Assembly (NCBI RefSeq): GCF_008642235.1 | Contig: NZ_SJEV01000001.1 | Location: 868,001 to 932,000 of the forward strand | DNA: 64,000 nucleotides | Reading direction: 5' to 3' | Source: Planctomonas psychrotolerans | GTDB taxonomy: Bacteria; Actinomycetota; Actinomycetes; Actinomycetales; Microbacteriaceae | Shown here: in pieces, positions 8,429 to 16,922 of the stretch | Layout of the letters: each line of letters opens with the position of its first letter | Numbering within the stretch: the first letter of the stretch is position 1 | Program-made: the position numbers and the translations under genes | Notes under the pieces: generated by a model | What the model was told of the DNA's origin: nothing | The model's input: the letters and a program-made list of their open reading frames with translations, nothing else | Databases searched by the model: none

Positions 8429-9790
8429 ATGAGAAAACGGCAGCAAACCCTTCTCGCGATCACCATGACGGCATCCGTCGCAGTGCTCGCCGGATGTGCG
8501 GGAGGAGGCGCGGAAACCAACGAAGCGACGTTCTCCGATGAGCCGACCGGCACGCTGAACGCCTGGGGCTTCGACAACGCCGACGAGGTCGGCACCTCGC
8601 GCCTCGACTACGCGGAGGAGCAGCTCTCCGACGTCACTGTCGAGATCGACGCAACCGGGTTCGATGCCCAGAAGTTCACCACCCGTGCCGCCAGCGGCCA
8701 GGTACCCGACGTCGTGCAGATGGACCGCCAGTTCGTGGCGACCTACGCCGCCCAGGACCTCATCCAGCCGCTCGACGACTGCTTCAGCGGAAACGATGTG
8801 GACCCGGCCGAACGCTACTACCAGTCGGTCGTCGACGACGTCACCTATGACGGCAACATCTGGGCCGTGCCGCAGTTCTACCAGCCGCCGGCGATCATGC
8901 TGAACAAGCGCGTCATGGACGCCGCGGGCGTGACGGCGGACCAGATCGACACGTCCCAGCCCGAGGTGCTGCTCGAGGCCGCGACCAAGATGTACCAGGA
9001 GTCGGGCGGCAACCCCGCGATTCTCGGTTTCGATCCGGTCGCCGTGAATCAGGCGGGTCTGTGGCTGCTCGGCTATGGCGGACAGCTCATGGACGACGAG
9101 GGCGTGCCCGCGCTCGACACCCCGGAGAACGCGCAGGCGATCGCCTACCTCAAGGAGCTGATGGACGCCCAGGGCGGATACGCGAAGGTCAAGAGCTTCG
9201 TCGACTCCTTCGATGTCTTCGGTGACGCCAACCCGTACACCGCCGACCAGGTGGCCGCGCAGGTGAACCCGCAGTGGTACGTGAACGTGTTGACCCCCTA
9301 CGTGGAGGAGGTGCAGATCGAGGCGGTGCCGTTCAGGAACCAGGACGGTGAGCCCTTCACCGTCGCCAGCGGCACGTCGTTCGTCATCCCGGTGGGCGCG
9401 GCGAATCCCGCGGCGGCCTGCGACTGGATGCTCGCCCTCACCTCGCAGGAAGCCTGGATGGCTGCCGGTGAGGCCCGTGCCGAGACCATCGCGAGCACGC
9501 CGGGCGCGATCAACACCGGCCTCTTCACCGGTTCCCCGGAGGCCGACCAGGCGATCCGCGAGGAGTTCGTGACGGAGAGCGGCAACGCCGGCTTCGACCA
9601 GACCATCGGCACCTACTACGACGTGGTGAGTGAGGGTGTGTCGTTCGGTGCGTCCCCCGCCGGCCAGGAGATCCAGTCCGAGCTGAAGAACGCGGTCACC
9701 TCCGCGCTCCTCGGCGACAAGACCCCGGAGGAGGCTCTGACCGACGCGCAGGAAGCGTCGATGCGGGCATACGACCAGGCAGTGGGCTAA
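8429..9790 (+). CDS. sugar ABC transporter substrate-binding lipoprotein
   Basis: A 453-residue family-1 solute-binding protein. MRKRQQTLL, a hydrophobic stretch and a lipobox VLAGC give lipidation at Cys23, so it is anchored outside the membrane. The mature part has the usual features: VPDVVQMDRQF, IWAVPQFYQPPAIMLNK and a C-terminal ANPAAACDWMLALTSQEAW segment. The start at 8429 has AAGGGA nine bases ahead; the longer frame upstream is not a secretion signal. It converges on the two permease genes, which are on the opposite strand, an unusual split for one transporter; the common operator type ties them together. A strong terminator follows. Ligand probably an oligosaccharide processed by the mannosidase. 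Confidence 0.88.
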   Translation: MRKRQQTLLAITMTASVAVLAGCAGGGAETNEATFSDEPTGTLNAWGFDNADEVGTSRLDYAEEQLSDVTVEIDATGFDAQKFTTRAASGQVPDVVQMDRQFVATYAAQDLIQPLDDCFSGNDVDPAERYYQSVVDDVTYDGNIWAVPQFYQPPAIMLNKRVMDAAGVTADQIDTSQPEVLLEAATKMYQESGGNPAILGFDPVAVNQAGLWLLGYGGQLMDDEGVPALDTPENAQAIAYLKELMDAQGGYAKVKSFVDSFDVFGDANPYTADQVAAQVNPQWYVNVLTPYVEEVQIEAVPFRNQDGEPFTVASGTSFVIPVGAANPAAACDWMLALTSQEAWMAAGEARAETIASTPGAINTGLFTGSPEADQAIREEFVTESGNAGFDQTIGTYYDVVSEGVSFGASPAGQEIQSELKNAVTSALLGDKTPEEALTDAQEASMRAYDQAVG

Positions 9791-9813
9791 TCCTCCCGGG
9801 AATGCCAACCGGG

Positions 9814-9852
9814 AACGGGCGATCCTCGCGACAAGCGGGGGTCGCCCGTTTT
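9814..9852 (+). terminator. rho-independent terminator after the binding-protein gene
   Basis: Nine-pair stem AACGGGCGA / TCGCCCGTT with a 19-base GC-rich loop region, followed by TTTCG, 24 bases after the stop codon at 9790. Confidence 0.75.
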
Positions 9853-10078
9853 CGTTCGCGCGGGGGCTCTGCGACAGGGGGCTCTCGCTCTCGGTCCCGC
9901 GGGTGCGGGCGACGCCGCGACGTGGGGTCCTTCCGCCTTCCGCCCGGCGCGCGGTGGCTGGTTCGGCACCGCGCGATCTCCGGCGTGGCTGACCGTGTGG
10001 GCTGGCGGTCCCCCGCCGGGGTGAGGGAACCATCTCGCCCGGCGGCCCCGGGTCGCCCCGACCGTCGCAGCCGAGAAC
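9853..10078. other. gene-free GC-rich spacer between convergent genes
   Basis: About 225 bases between two hairpins. The frames through it are Arg/Ser/Pro-rich and have no plausible ribosome site, and I see no promoter, repeat or RNA gene here. Confidence 0.6.
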
Positions 10079-10118
10079 GATGAAGCGGCGGACGCCCTGA
10101 GGCGTCCGCCGCTTCATC
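10079..10118 (-). terminator. 18-bp hairpin terminator of the permease operon
   Basis: Perfect 18-base inverted repeat (GATGAAGCGGCGGACGCC and its complement) with a CTGA loop, 43 bases past the stop of the minus-strand permease gene. The T-tract is poor on both strands, but position and stem strength support termination, perhaps bidirectional. Confidence 0.7.
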
Positions 10119-10161
10119 GCTCAGCCGGTCCGGCCTGAGGGGCCGACGCGGGTTCGGCTGA

Positions 10162-11109
10162 TCAGCCCTTGCGTCCCTGGGTCGCGATCCCCTCGATGAA
10201 GAACCGTTGCCCGAACGCGAAGATCAACAGCATCGGCAGCGTGATTACGAGCGACGCCACCATCACGTACTGATAGTCGCCCTGGCCACCCGCGGACGGG
10301 CTGTACTTGGTCATCGCGTAGGCGATGCCGAGCGGGGCGGTGAAGTCCTCGACGCTACCGGCGTTGAGGTAAATGAGGGCGGCCTGGAGATTGTTCCAGC
10401 TGGCCTGCAGCTCGAAGATGAACACGATGATGAACGACGGGATGGAGAGCGGCATCGCGATGCGCCGGAACATTCCCCAGTAGGTGCAGCCGTCGATCCG
10501 CGCCGCCTCGAACAGCTCGCGCGGCAGCCCGAGGAAGAACTGGCGCTGGAGGAAGATGTAGAACGCGGAGCCGAAGAGGTTCATACCCCAGAGCGGCACC
10601 CAGGTGCCCAGCAGGCCGATCTGCTTCCAGATCAGGTACTGCGGGATGAGCGTCACCGCGCCGGGCAGCATCATCGTCGCGAGCACGAGGCCGAAGAGCA
10701 AGTTGCGTCCCGGGAACTTGAAGTACGCGAAGCCGAACGCGACGACGGAGCTCGAGATCGCCACCGCGCCCGCGGCGAGGAACGCGATGGCGATGCTGTT
10801 GAACATCCAGCTGATGAGCGGGAGCTGGTCCCAGACCTCGAGGTAGTTGCTGAACAGCACCGTGTCCGGGATCAACGCGTTGTCGAAGACTTGGCCGCGG
10901 GGCTTGAGGCTCGCCGCCAGGAGCCAGGCGAACGGATACATAAAGAGGATCGCGAAGCCCACGAGCACGACCCACAGCACGATGCGCGCCACGATGCTCT
11001 TCGGCTTGTACCAGCGGTTCTTGACCGGATCGGTGGTGCGCACCTTCTGCACACCGTTCTCGCGGTTCTTGACGCCCACGGCCGCGGGGGCCGACGAAGT
11101 GACTGCCAT
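10162..11109 (-). CDS. sugar ABC transporter permease, MalG-type
   Basis: A 315-residue inner-membrane permease. After a polar N-terminus of about 40 residues come six predicted membrane segments, starting with IVLWVVLVGFAILFMYPFAW. The EAA loop that contacts the ATPase is ELFEAARIDGCTYWGMF near residue 205. It shares one base with the stop/start junction of the MalF-type gene upstream, so they are co-translated. No ATP-binding subunit lies nearby; a shared MsiK-type ATPase encoded elsewhere is the usual arrangement in actinobacteria (inference). It works with the lipoprotein at 8429-9790. Confidence 0.88.
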   Translation of the reverse strand: MAVTSSAPAAVGVKNRENGVQKVRTTDPVKNRWYKPKSIVARIVLWVVLVGFAILFMYPFAWLLAASLKPRGQVFDNALIPDTVLFSNYLEVWDQLPLISWMFNSIAIAFLAAGAVAISSSVVAFGFAYFKFPGRNLLFGLVLATMMLPGAVTLIPQYLIWKQIGLLGTWVPLWGMNLFGSAFYIFLQRQFFLGLPRELFEAARIDGCTYWGMFRRIAMPLSIPSFIIVFIFELQASWNNLQAALIYLNAGSVEDFTAPLGIAYAMTKYSPSAGGQGDYQYVMVASLVITLPMLLIFAFGQRFFIEGIATQGRKG

Positions 11110-12095
11110 CAGTCCTTGTCTCCTTCGTAGTAGACGAACCGGTTACCGAACTTCACCTGCACGAACGTGATGATCATGATGATCATGAAGAGCAGCCAGG
11201 CCATCGCCGCAGCGACGCCGAAGTTGAACTGACGGAACGCCTGGATGTAGAGGTACACCGCGTAGAACAGCGAGGACTCGGGCGAGGCGTTGGACTGGTC
11301 GCGCCAGAAGAGCAGGTACGCCTGGTCGAACGTCTGCAGGGCGGCGATGGTGAGCACGATCACGTTGAAGAAGATCGCCCCGGAGATCATCGGGATGGTG
11401 ATGGTGCGGAACTGCCGCACCGGGCCTGCACCGTCGAGCGACGCCACCTCGTAGAGGTCGCGCGGCACGTTCTTCAACGCCGCCAGGAAGATGATCATGG
11501 TGCCGCTGACCCCCCACAGGGTCATCAGCACGATGGAGGGTTTGACCCAGTCGGGGTCGACGAGCCACTGCGGCCCCTGGATGCCGATGAGGGCGAGGCC
11601 CTCGTTGATGGCGCCGGTGTTGCCGTTGAGCAGCAGGAGAAACACCGCGGCGGTCGCGACGGAGGGCGTCATCTTCGGCAGGTAATACACCGTGCGGAAG
11701 AAGCCGGCACCCCGGCCCACGCGGTTGAGAAGCATCGCCAGGACGAGAGCGAAGGCGATCTCGAGCGGAACCGCGAGGGTGGCGTAGAACAGCGTGTTCG
11801 ACAGCGACACCATGACCTTGGGGTCGTCGAACAGTTCCGCGTAGTTGGCGACGCCGGCCGGCGTCGCGGTGTTCGTGACCAGGCGGTAGTTGCTGAACGA
11901 GATGTAGAGGCTGAAGATCATCGCGCCGAAGGTGAAGACCATGAAGCCGATGATCCAGGGGGCGATGAACATGTACCCGGCGATCGCCTCGCGACGGTTG
12001 TACTTGACCTTCTGCCGGGGCTTGCCCGCTCCCCCCTTCTTCTTGCCGGGGTGCGACGCGAGCGGAGCGGCGTCGCGTATGGCGTCAGTGGTCAT
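11109..12095 (-). CDS. sugar ABC transporter permease, MalF-type
   Basis: A 328-residue permease with a basic N-terminal tail, a first membrane segment GYMFIAPWIIGFMVFTFGAMIF, the typical NYAELFDDPKVMVSLSNTLFYA segment, and an EAA loop DLYEVASLDGAGPVRQF near residue 220. It is the first gene of the permease operon; the divergent LacI gene starts 180 bases away and the spacer holds an operator at 12181-12198. Together with the MalG-type partner it forms the channel for the mannoside-island importer. Confidence 0.88.
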   Translation of the reverse strand: MTTDAIRDAAPLASHPGKKKGGAGKPRQKVKYNRREAIAGYMFIAPWIIGFMVFTFGAMIFSLYISFSNYRLVTNTATPAGVANYAELFDDPKVMVSLSNTLFYATLAVPLEIAFALVLAMLLNRVGRGAGFFRTVYYLPKMTPSVATAAVFLLLLNGNTGAINEGLALIGIQGPQWLVDPDWVKPSIVLMTLWGVSGTMIIFLAALKNVPRDLYEVASLDGAGPVRQFRTITIPMISGAIFFNVIVLTIAALQTFDQAYLLFWRDQSNASPESSLFYAVYLYIQAFRQFNFGVAAAMAWLLFMIIMIITFVQVKFGNRFVYYEGDKD

Positions 12096-12180
12096 CGCTG
12101 GCCTCCGTGCGGGATAGCGCCGCTGCCGGGTTCGTCATTCTCACAACTACCCCTTCAGAGGAGCCGAACAGTTTCCTAGG

Positions 12181-12198
12181 TATGGCATCGTTGTCATA
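12181..12198. promoter_or_regulatory. LacI-type operator, site 3 of 4
   Basis: TATGGCATCGTTGTCATA pairs at 7 of 9 positions around a central CG and agrees with the 8209-8226 site at 14 of 18 bases. It lies between the divergent permease operon and the LacI gene, where it could control both transporter synthesis and autoregulation. Confidence 0.65.
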
Positions 12199-12274
12199 CA
12201 GTGGCGACTATAGGCCGACACTTCGGCTAAGGCAAGGACAACAGCGTCCGACTCGGCGTCGTGGAGGTAACGGC

Positions 12275-13312
12275 ATGGAGGAGACTTTCCCGCGCTCGAC
12301 TCCGCCCCGGCGAGCGACTTTGAAAGACGTGGCCCGCGCCGCCGGTGTGTCCCAGTCCACGACCTCCCGGGCCCTCAGCGGGGAGGGCTACGTGGCCGCC
12401 GCCGCCCGCGACCGTATCGTCGCCGCGGCCGACGAGCTGGGCTACGTTCCGCACGCGATGGCGCGCAGCCTGCGCAAGCAAGTGAGCAGATCGGTCGGGG
12501 TACTGGTGTCGGACCTGCGCAACACCTTCTATGCCGACCTCGCCGCCGGTATCGCCGGGCGGGCGCGCAGTCGCGGGTACACCATGATGCTCGTCGACGA
12601 CCAGGGCCTTCTCGATCAGGAGCTGCATGCCGCGCAGGCGTTCGTGGCCACGCGCGCGGCCGGCGTGATCGTCACACCGCTGTCCGCGGACGTCTCGACA
12701 TATCTGCTCCGCCAGCGCATTCCGGTGGTGGAGGTCGACCGCCGATTCTCCGCCGGCGCGTGCGATGCCGTCGTCATCGACAACGCGAGCGTCGCGCGCC
12801 GCATGACCGATCACCTCATCGCGCTCGGCCACCGGCGCATCGCGCTCTTGATCGACGAGACCGACTGGACCACCGGGAGCGAGCGGTTCGCCGGGTACAC
12901 GCGGTCGCTGGCCGATTCCGGCATCCCCGACGACCCCTCGCTCGTCGTGTCCGCGGGCTGGGATGTGGGCGGGGCCCGGAAGGCCGCCGTCGGGATCCTC
13001 ACCCGCCGCGATGCGCCGACCGCAGTGTTCGCGGCGAACAACCTCCTCGCGGAGGGGGTGTGGCGCGCCGCGAGCGATCTAGGGCTGCGCATCCCCGACG
13101 ACCTCAGCATCGTCTCGTTCGATGACGCCCAGTGGATGAGCATGGTCAGCCCCGGCGTGACGGCCATCGCGCAGGACGCGGTCGCGCTCGGTGAGGCGGC
13201 GATGGACCGGCTGCTCGATCGCATCGAGGACCCGGACGCCGCCGCGACGACCACGGTGCTCGAGGCGCAGATCCTCCCCCGCGGCTCCACGTCCGCACCC
13301 CGTCCGGCCTGA
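12275..13312 (+). CDS. LacI family transcriptional regulator of the mannoside island
   Basis: A 345-residue repressor. The N-terminal helix-turn-helix TLKDVARAAGVSQSTTSRAL (about residues 14-33) is followed by the hinge region YVPHAMARSLRKQ and a periplasmic-binding-like effector domain with VVEVDRRF, DNASVARRMTDHLIALGHRRIALL and SIVSFDDAQW. ATG at 12275 has GGAGG eight bases before it. Neighbouring transporter, mannosidase and oxidoreductase genes all carry similar palindromes, so this is the likely regulator of the whole 1.8-15.5 kb set. The inducer is probably an imported sugar or its phosphate (inference). Confidence 0.9.
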   Translation: MEETFPRSTPPRRATLKDVARAAGVSQSTTSRALSGEGYVAAAARDRIVAAADELGYVPHAMARSLRKQVSRSVGVLVSDLRNTFYADLAAGIAGRARSRGYTMMLVDDQGLLDQELHAAQAFVATRAAGVIVTPLSADVSTYLLRQRIPVVEVDRRFSAGACDAVVIDNASVARRMTDHLIALGHRRIALLIDETDWTTGSERFAGYTRSLADSGIPDDPSLVVSAGWDVGGARKAAVGILTRRDAPTAVFAANNLLAEGVWRAASDLGLRIPDDLSIVSFDDAQWMSMVSPGVTAIAQDAVALGEAAMDRLLDRIEDPDAAATTTVLEAQILPRGSTSAPRPA

Positions 13313-13327
13313 ACCGCCCCCGGTTCC

Positions 13328-14356
13328 TCAGCCGGCGAGAGCCGGGTGATCGCTCGCCCTCATCACCGGTACGGTGCGCTTGCTCCGAGCCGACTCGTAC
13401 GCACCCAGGATGATGCCGAGCACCTCGATCCCCTCCTTATGGCTGTGCAGCGGTCGCGTGCCGTTGCGGATGCTGTCGGCGAAATGGCCGATCTCGGCGG
13501 CGAACTCGTGCACCGGGTCGAAGGACAGCACCTCGGCGCGGCCGTCCCGAAGGGAATAGCTGAGGGTGGTGCCGTCGCTGAAGAGCGAACCGAGCTCTCC
13601 CACGACCGAGAAGCGCTCGGTGGTGTCGGAGGCGGCGTAGGCCCAACTCGTGACGATGCTGCCGAGCACGCCGTTGTCGAAGCGCACCAGCACCTGGGCG
13701 GAGTCCTCGCCCTCCATGAAGGTGAGGCGATGCGTGCTCAGCATCGCGGTGGTTTCCACCGGCACACCCCCGGCGAGGTGGAGCAGCAGGTACGTCGGGT
13801 GGTAACCGGTGTCGATGAGCTCCCCTCCCCCGCTGGTCTTCGCGTGCGCGCGCCAGCCCATCGTGTCCGGATTGAAGTCGTTGAAGAAGCTGTCGGTCGT
13901 GCGCACCTCGTAGACGGTGCCGAGGAGACCGGAGTCGAGCAGTTCCTTCGCCTTGGCGACGGCCGGCAGGAACAGTTGATTGTGGGCGCACATCACCGTG
14001 ATGCCCGACGCCTCCACCGCGTCGGTGACCTCGCGTGCCTCCTCCACGGTCAGACACAGCGGCTTCTCGCAGAGCACGTGCTTCCCGGCGCGGGCGGCGG
14101 CCACGATCGCGTCCCTGTGCAGATGGTGCGGCAGGCAGATGTCCACCGCATCGATGTCGGCCTCGGCGAGCATGGTGGCGTAGTCGGCGAACACGGCCGC
14201 ACCGAATTCAGCGGCGCGTTGCTCGGCCGACTCGGCGACCGGATCGGCGACCGCCGCGAGCACGATCGTGTCGGTGTTGAGTCGGTAGCCGGCCACGTGG
14301 GCGGTGGCGATACCGCCGGCTCCGATCAGGCCGATGCGGACGGGTGAGTCGGACAT
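13328..14356 (-). CDS. Gfo/Idh/MocA family oxidoreductase (first of pair)
   Basis: A 342-residue NAD(P)-dependent sugar or cyclitol dehydrogenase-type protein. N-terminal Rossmann motif IGLIGAGGIATAHV, the family CEKPL at about residue 97, and the C-terminal catalytic-type GGGELIDTGYHPTYLLLH with the His typical of the family. The ATG at 14356 follows GGAAGAAGA; the longer frame is Arg/Pro-rich and rejected. It lies 67 bases after a second family member in the same operon. Together they could oxidise and re-reduce a sugar carbon, for example through a 3-keto intermediate, but substrate is not readable from sequence. Confidence 0.88.
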   Translation of the reverse strand: MSDSPVRIGLIGAGGIATAHVAGYRLNTDTIVLAAVADPVAESAEQRAAEFGAAVFADYATMLAEADIDAVDICLPHHLHRDAIVAAARAGKHVLCEKPLCLTVEEAREVTDAVEASGITVMCAHNQLFLPAVAKAKELLDSGLLGTVYEVRTTDSFFNDFNPDTMGWRAHAKTSGGGELIDTGYHPTYLLLHLAGGVPVETTAMLSTHRLTFMEGEDSAQVLVRFDNGVLGSIVTSWAYAASDTTERFSVVGELGSLFSDGTTLSYSLRDGRAEVLSFDPVHEFAAEIGHFADSIRNGTRPLHSHKEGIEVLGIILGAYESARSKRTVPVMRASDHPALAG

Positions 14357-14423
14357 GGGGATCTTCTTCCGTTGGGTGGTGCTGCGAGGAGATGGTTGGG
14401 GCCGGGAGCCGGCGGACGGGCGC

Positions 14424-15422
14424 TCAGGGCGCGGGATAGCGGACGACGACACCCTGTTCCGCGGATTCGTTCGCGGCGGCGACGAGTCGGGTGAGCTCGA
14501 CCGCCGCCCGCAGGTTCTCGGTGGCGACCGTGCCGGTGCGGATGGCGTCGACCCACACCGCGAACGGCTCGGGTGCCGCCTCCGGCTCGTCGACCACGCT
14601 CCAGTCGTTCCCCGGGAATGCGGTCCCTTTCGCGCGCAGGTCGTCGTTCCCGAATCCGTGCAGGAGACTGCCCTCGGTGCCGCGGACCTCGATCGAGAAT
14701 GCCCCGGGCGTGGTCACGAAACTCGCCTCGAAGACGCCGAGGGCGCCGGAGGGGTAGGTGGTCGTCACCACGGCGTTGTCCTCCACGGCCCGTCCGCTCG
14801 AGGCGGTGTAGCTCGCGCTCACGGTCGACGGATGCGACCCGAGGAACAGCTGGGTGAGGTAGGCCGGATGACAGCCCAGATCGGCGAGCGCGCCGCCCAG
14901 CGCCTCGGCGCGGTTGCCGAAGCGCTCCGGGAGCCAGTCGTGCGCCCAGCCGTCGTGCGCCAGCCGCACCCGCGTGTAGGTGATGTCGCCGAGCGATCCG
15001 CCGTCGAGAATGCGCTTCACCGCAAGCGGGATGGGCTCCGCGAGGCGCGGCAGGGAGACGACGACCTTCACGTCGCGGCGCTCGGCCTCGTGCAGGATGC
15101 TCTCGGCCTCGGCTACCGTTCCCGCGAGCAGCTTCTCCGTGAAGATGTGCTTGCCGGCTGCGGCCGCGCGCATCAGCACGTCGGGGTGCTGGTCGGTCGA
15201 CGTCGTGACGACCACGGCGTCGAGGTCGTCCCGGGCGAGCAGGGCATCCAGATCGGCCTCGAAGGGCACGTCGAACTCGGCGGCTCCGGCGCGGCCCCGG
15301 TCGGCATCCGGGTCCCAGGCCGCCACGAGCTCGGTGTCGGGATGCGCCAGCACGGAGCGCGCGTAGTCACCGGCGTGCACGTGCCAGAAACCGAGGAGTG
15401 CGACGGAGAGGGGACGGGGCAT
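14424..15422 (-). CDS. Gfo/Idh/MocA family oxidoreductase (second of pair)
   Basis: A 332-residue protein with a divergent cofactor loop (ALLGFWHVHAGDYARS instead of the usual GxGxxG) followed by VVTTSTDQHPDVLMRAAAAGKHIFTEKLL, where TEKLL replaces the common EKP. The C-terminal domain keeps GGALADLGCHPAYLT. The altered dinucleotide motif marks a distinct subgroup that may bind its nucleotide differently. It is promoter-proximal in the operon, and an operator-like palindrome is 32 bases upstream of the start. ATG at 15422 was chosen from family length. Confidence 0.85.
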   Translation of the reverse strand: MPRPLSVALLGFWHVHAGDYARSVLAHPDTELVAAWDPDADRGRAGAAEFDVPFEADLDALLARDDLDAVVVTTSTDQHPDVLMRAAAAGKHIFTEKLLAGTVAEAESILHEAERRDVKVVVSLPRLAEPIPLAVKRILDGGSLGDITYTRVRLAHDGWAHDWLPERFGNRAEALGGALADLGCHPAYLTQLFLGSHPSTVSASYTASSGRAVEDNAVVTTTYPSGALGVFEASFVTTPGAFSIEVRGTEGSLLHGFGNDDLRAKGTAFPGNDWSVVDEPEAAPEPFAVWVDAIRTGTVATENLRAAVELTRLVAAANESAEQGVVVRYPAP

Positions 15423-15453
15423 GAGGGGCGCTTCTTTCCCGGTTCGGGACCGA

Positions 15454-15471
15454 TGTGGGAACGTTGTCAGA
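15454..15471. promoter_or_regulatory. LacI-type operator, site 4 of 4
   Basis: TGTGGGAACGTTGTCAGA agrees with the 12181-12198 site at 14 of 18 positions, including the whole CGTTGTCA right half. It is 32-49 bases upstream of the Gfo/Idh operon on the minus strand, just downstream of a TATGGT-like -10 element at about 15486-15491. Confidence 0.55.
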
Positions 15472-15623
15472 AGAGGGTGTGCAACCATAACTTCTGCTTC
15501 TCGGGTAGCGCCACTACTCCGGCGCGGCGCGTTCGACCGGGCCGCCCTGCGGGACGCGGTTGTGTGCGAATCGGGCGCCATGACACACTTGCCGCTGCAC
15601 ACCGGCCCGAAGCGAGGCACGAC

Positions 15624-16097
15624 ATGACCCCCACGTCCGAGTCCGGCCGCCCGGCCGGAACGGGCGCCCTGCCCGGATGGCGGTCGCTCGCTCTCGTGGC
15701 TCTCGGCGGGACCGTCGGCACCGCCCTGCGCGAGGCGGTCGCCCTGACCGTGCCGCCGCTCGCCGGCGTGCCCGTCGCCACGGCGGGCATCAACGTGTCG
15801 GGGGCGTTCCTGCTCGGGCTGCTGCTGGAAGTCCTGACCTGCTCGCGGGACGGAGACGCACGGTCGGCCGACCTCGGACTCCTGCTCGGCACGGGACTGC
15901 TCGGAGGCTTCACCACCTACAGCGCACTGGCCGTCGACGCGAACCTGCTCCTCGCCGCGGGGCAGCCCGGCCTGTCGGTCATCTACGCGGTGGGCACGCT
16001 CGCGCTCGGCGCGTTGGCCGCCTTCCTCGGCATCCTGGCGGGCGCCGCGGCGCGCCACCGCCGTTCCCGCAACGTCACTGCCGGTTCGCAACGATGA
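15624..16097 (+). CDS. crcB: fluoride efflux channel subunit CrcB/Fluc (first copy)
   Basis: A 157-residue four-helix membrane protein. LGGTVGTALREAVAL, the INVSGAFLLGLLLE motif near residue 57 and GTGLLGGFTTYSALAVD near 93 (with the Phe-Thr-Thr polar track) are diagnostic of Fluc channels. Actinobacteria often encode two different subunits that form a heterodimer in place of the single-gene homodimer; the 4-base ATGA overlap with the next crcB supports that here. I looked for a fluoride riboswitch in the 200 bases upstream and do not see the conserved bases. It has a longer Arg-rich C-terminus than its partner. Confidence 0.92.
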   Translation: MTPTSESGRPAGTGALPGWRSLALVALGGTVGTALREAVALTVPPLAGVPVATAGINVSGAFLLGLLLEVLTCSRDGDARSADLGLLLGTGLLGGFTTYSALAVDANLLLAAGQPGLSVIYAVGTLALGALAAFLGILAGAAARHRRSRNVTAGSQR

Positions 16098-16486
16098 CGC
16101 CGCTCCTGTTCGCGGGCATCGCGGTGGCCGGCGGACTCGGCGCGGCCTGCCGGCTGTTCGTCGACGCTCTCGTGCGGTCGCGCATCCGCACCCGGTTCCC
16201 GGTCGGCACCCTGCTCATCAACGTGACCGGCTCGTTCCTCCTGGGACTCGTCGTGACGGCGGTGATCGGCCAGGCGCTGCCCGCCGGATGGGGACTCGTG
16301 CTCGGCACCGGGCTGCTCGGCGGCTACACGACCTTCAGCACCGCGAGCGTGGAGACGGTGCGGTTGATGACGGACCGGCGGTACGGCCTCGCCCTGGGCA
16401 GCAGCGTCGGAATGCTGATCGCGGGGATGGGCGCGGGAGCCCTCGGACTCTGGCTCGGCGCGATCGGGGCATCCGCACTCCCGTGA
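16094..16486 (+). CDS. crcB: fluoride efflux channel subunit CrcB/Fluc (second copy)
   Basis: A 130-residue CrcB homologue starting in the stop codon of the first copy. It has AGGLGAACRLFVDALV, LLINVTGSFLLGLVV and GTGLLGGYTTFSTASVE, the same three landmarks with slightly different residues, as expected for the second half of a heterodimeric fluoride channel in the cytoplasmic membrane. Nothing in the sequence shows how it is controlled. Confidence 0.92.
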   Translation: MTPLLFAGIAVAGGLGAACRLFVDALVRSRIRTRFPVGTLLINVTGSFLLGLVVTAVIGQALPAGWGLVLGTGLLGGYTTFSTASVETVRLMTDRRYGLALGSSVGMLIAGMGAGALGLWLGAIGASALP

Positions 16487-16517
16487 CGGAAGCGCCCCGC
16501 GCGGCACTCGAGTTCGC

Positions 16518-16808
16518 TCAGGCGGGCGGGTAGATCTTCACCGTGCCGGTCGGCGGGCTGTGACGGTCCTCGGCCGGCACGGGTGCCGCGTACGGTCGGC
16601 CGGTCGCGGGCCCGAGGATGGGCGTGACGCCCACGGTTCCCGTCCGTTCCCGCGACTCCGGCGGGAGCTGGGCCGCCACGCTTCTCGTCAGCGCGACCAG
16701 TCGGGCGGTGACGGCCACGAGCAGGCCGGTGGACAGTGCTGCCAGGGAGAGTGCGGACCAGACGGCGATCCCCTCGACCTTGCTGGACATTCGACCATTT
16801 CCCGCCAC
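16518..16808 (-). CDS. small single-span membrane protein of unknown function
   Basis: A 96-residue protein with one hydrophobic segment (AVWSALSLAALSTGLLVAVTARLVAL, about residues 16-41) and a Pro-rich polar tail ending VKIYPPA. GTG at 16808 is chosen because GAGGAG lies six bases before it; an internal ATG at 16790 lacks a ribosome site. I do not recognise the family. It follows the sucrase/ferredoxin-like gene on the same strand after 114 bases, so it may or may not share its transcript. Confidence 0.6.
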   Translation of the reverse strand: MAGNGRMSSKVEGIAVWSALSLAALSTGLLVAVTARLVALTRSVAAQLPPESRERTGTVGVTPILGPATGRPYAAPVPAEDRHSPPTGTVKIYPPA

Positions 16809-16922
16809 GGCGTCTCCTCTCGCTCGGCGCAACGTTACTCCCCGCCCGGGAGGGAGCGCACCGGGTTGCGCATCCGGCACTTTGGGGACGGAGCTCAGCG
16901 GTCGGAGCTCAGCGGTCGGATC

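Noticed and set aside
9853-10078. 93-codon plus-strand frame between the convergent transporter genes
   Set aside because: Arg/Ser/Gly-rich, no ribosome site, lies between two terminators.
15423-15623. Fluoride riboswitch upstream of crcB
   Set aside because: Expected because of the crcB genes, but the conserved pseudoknot bases were not found by eye.
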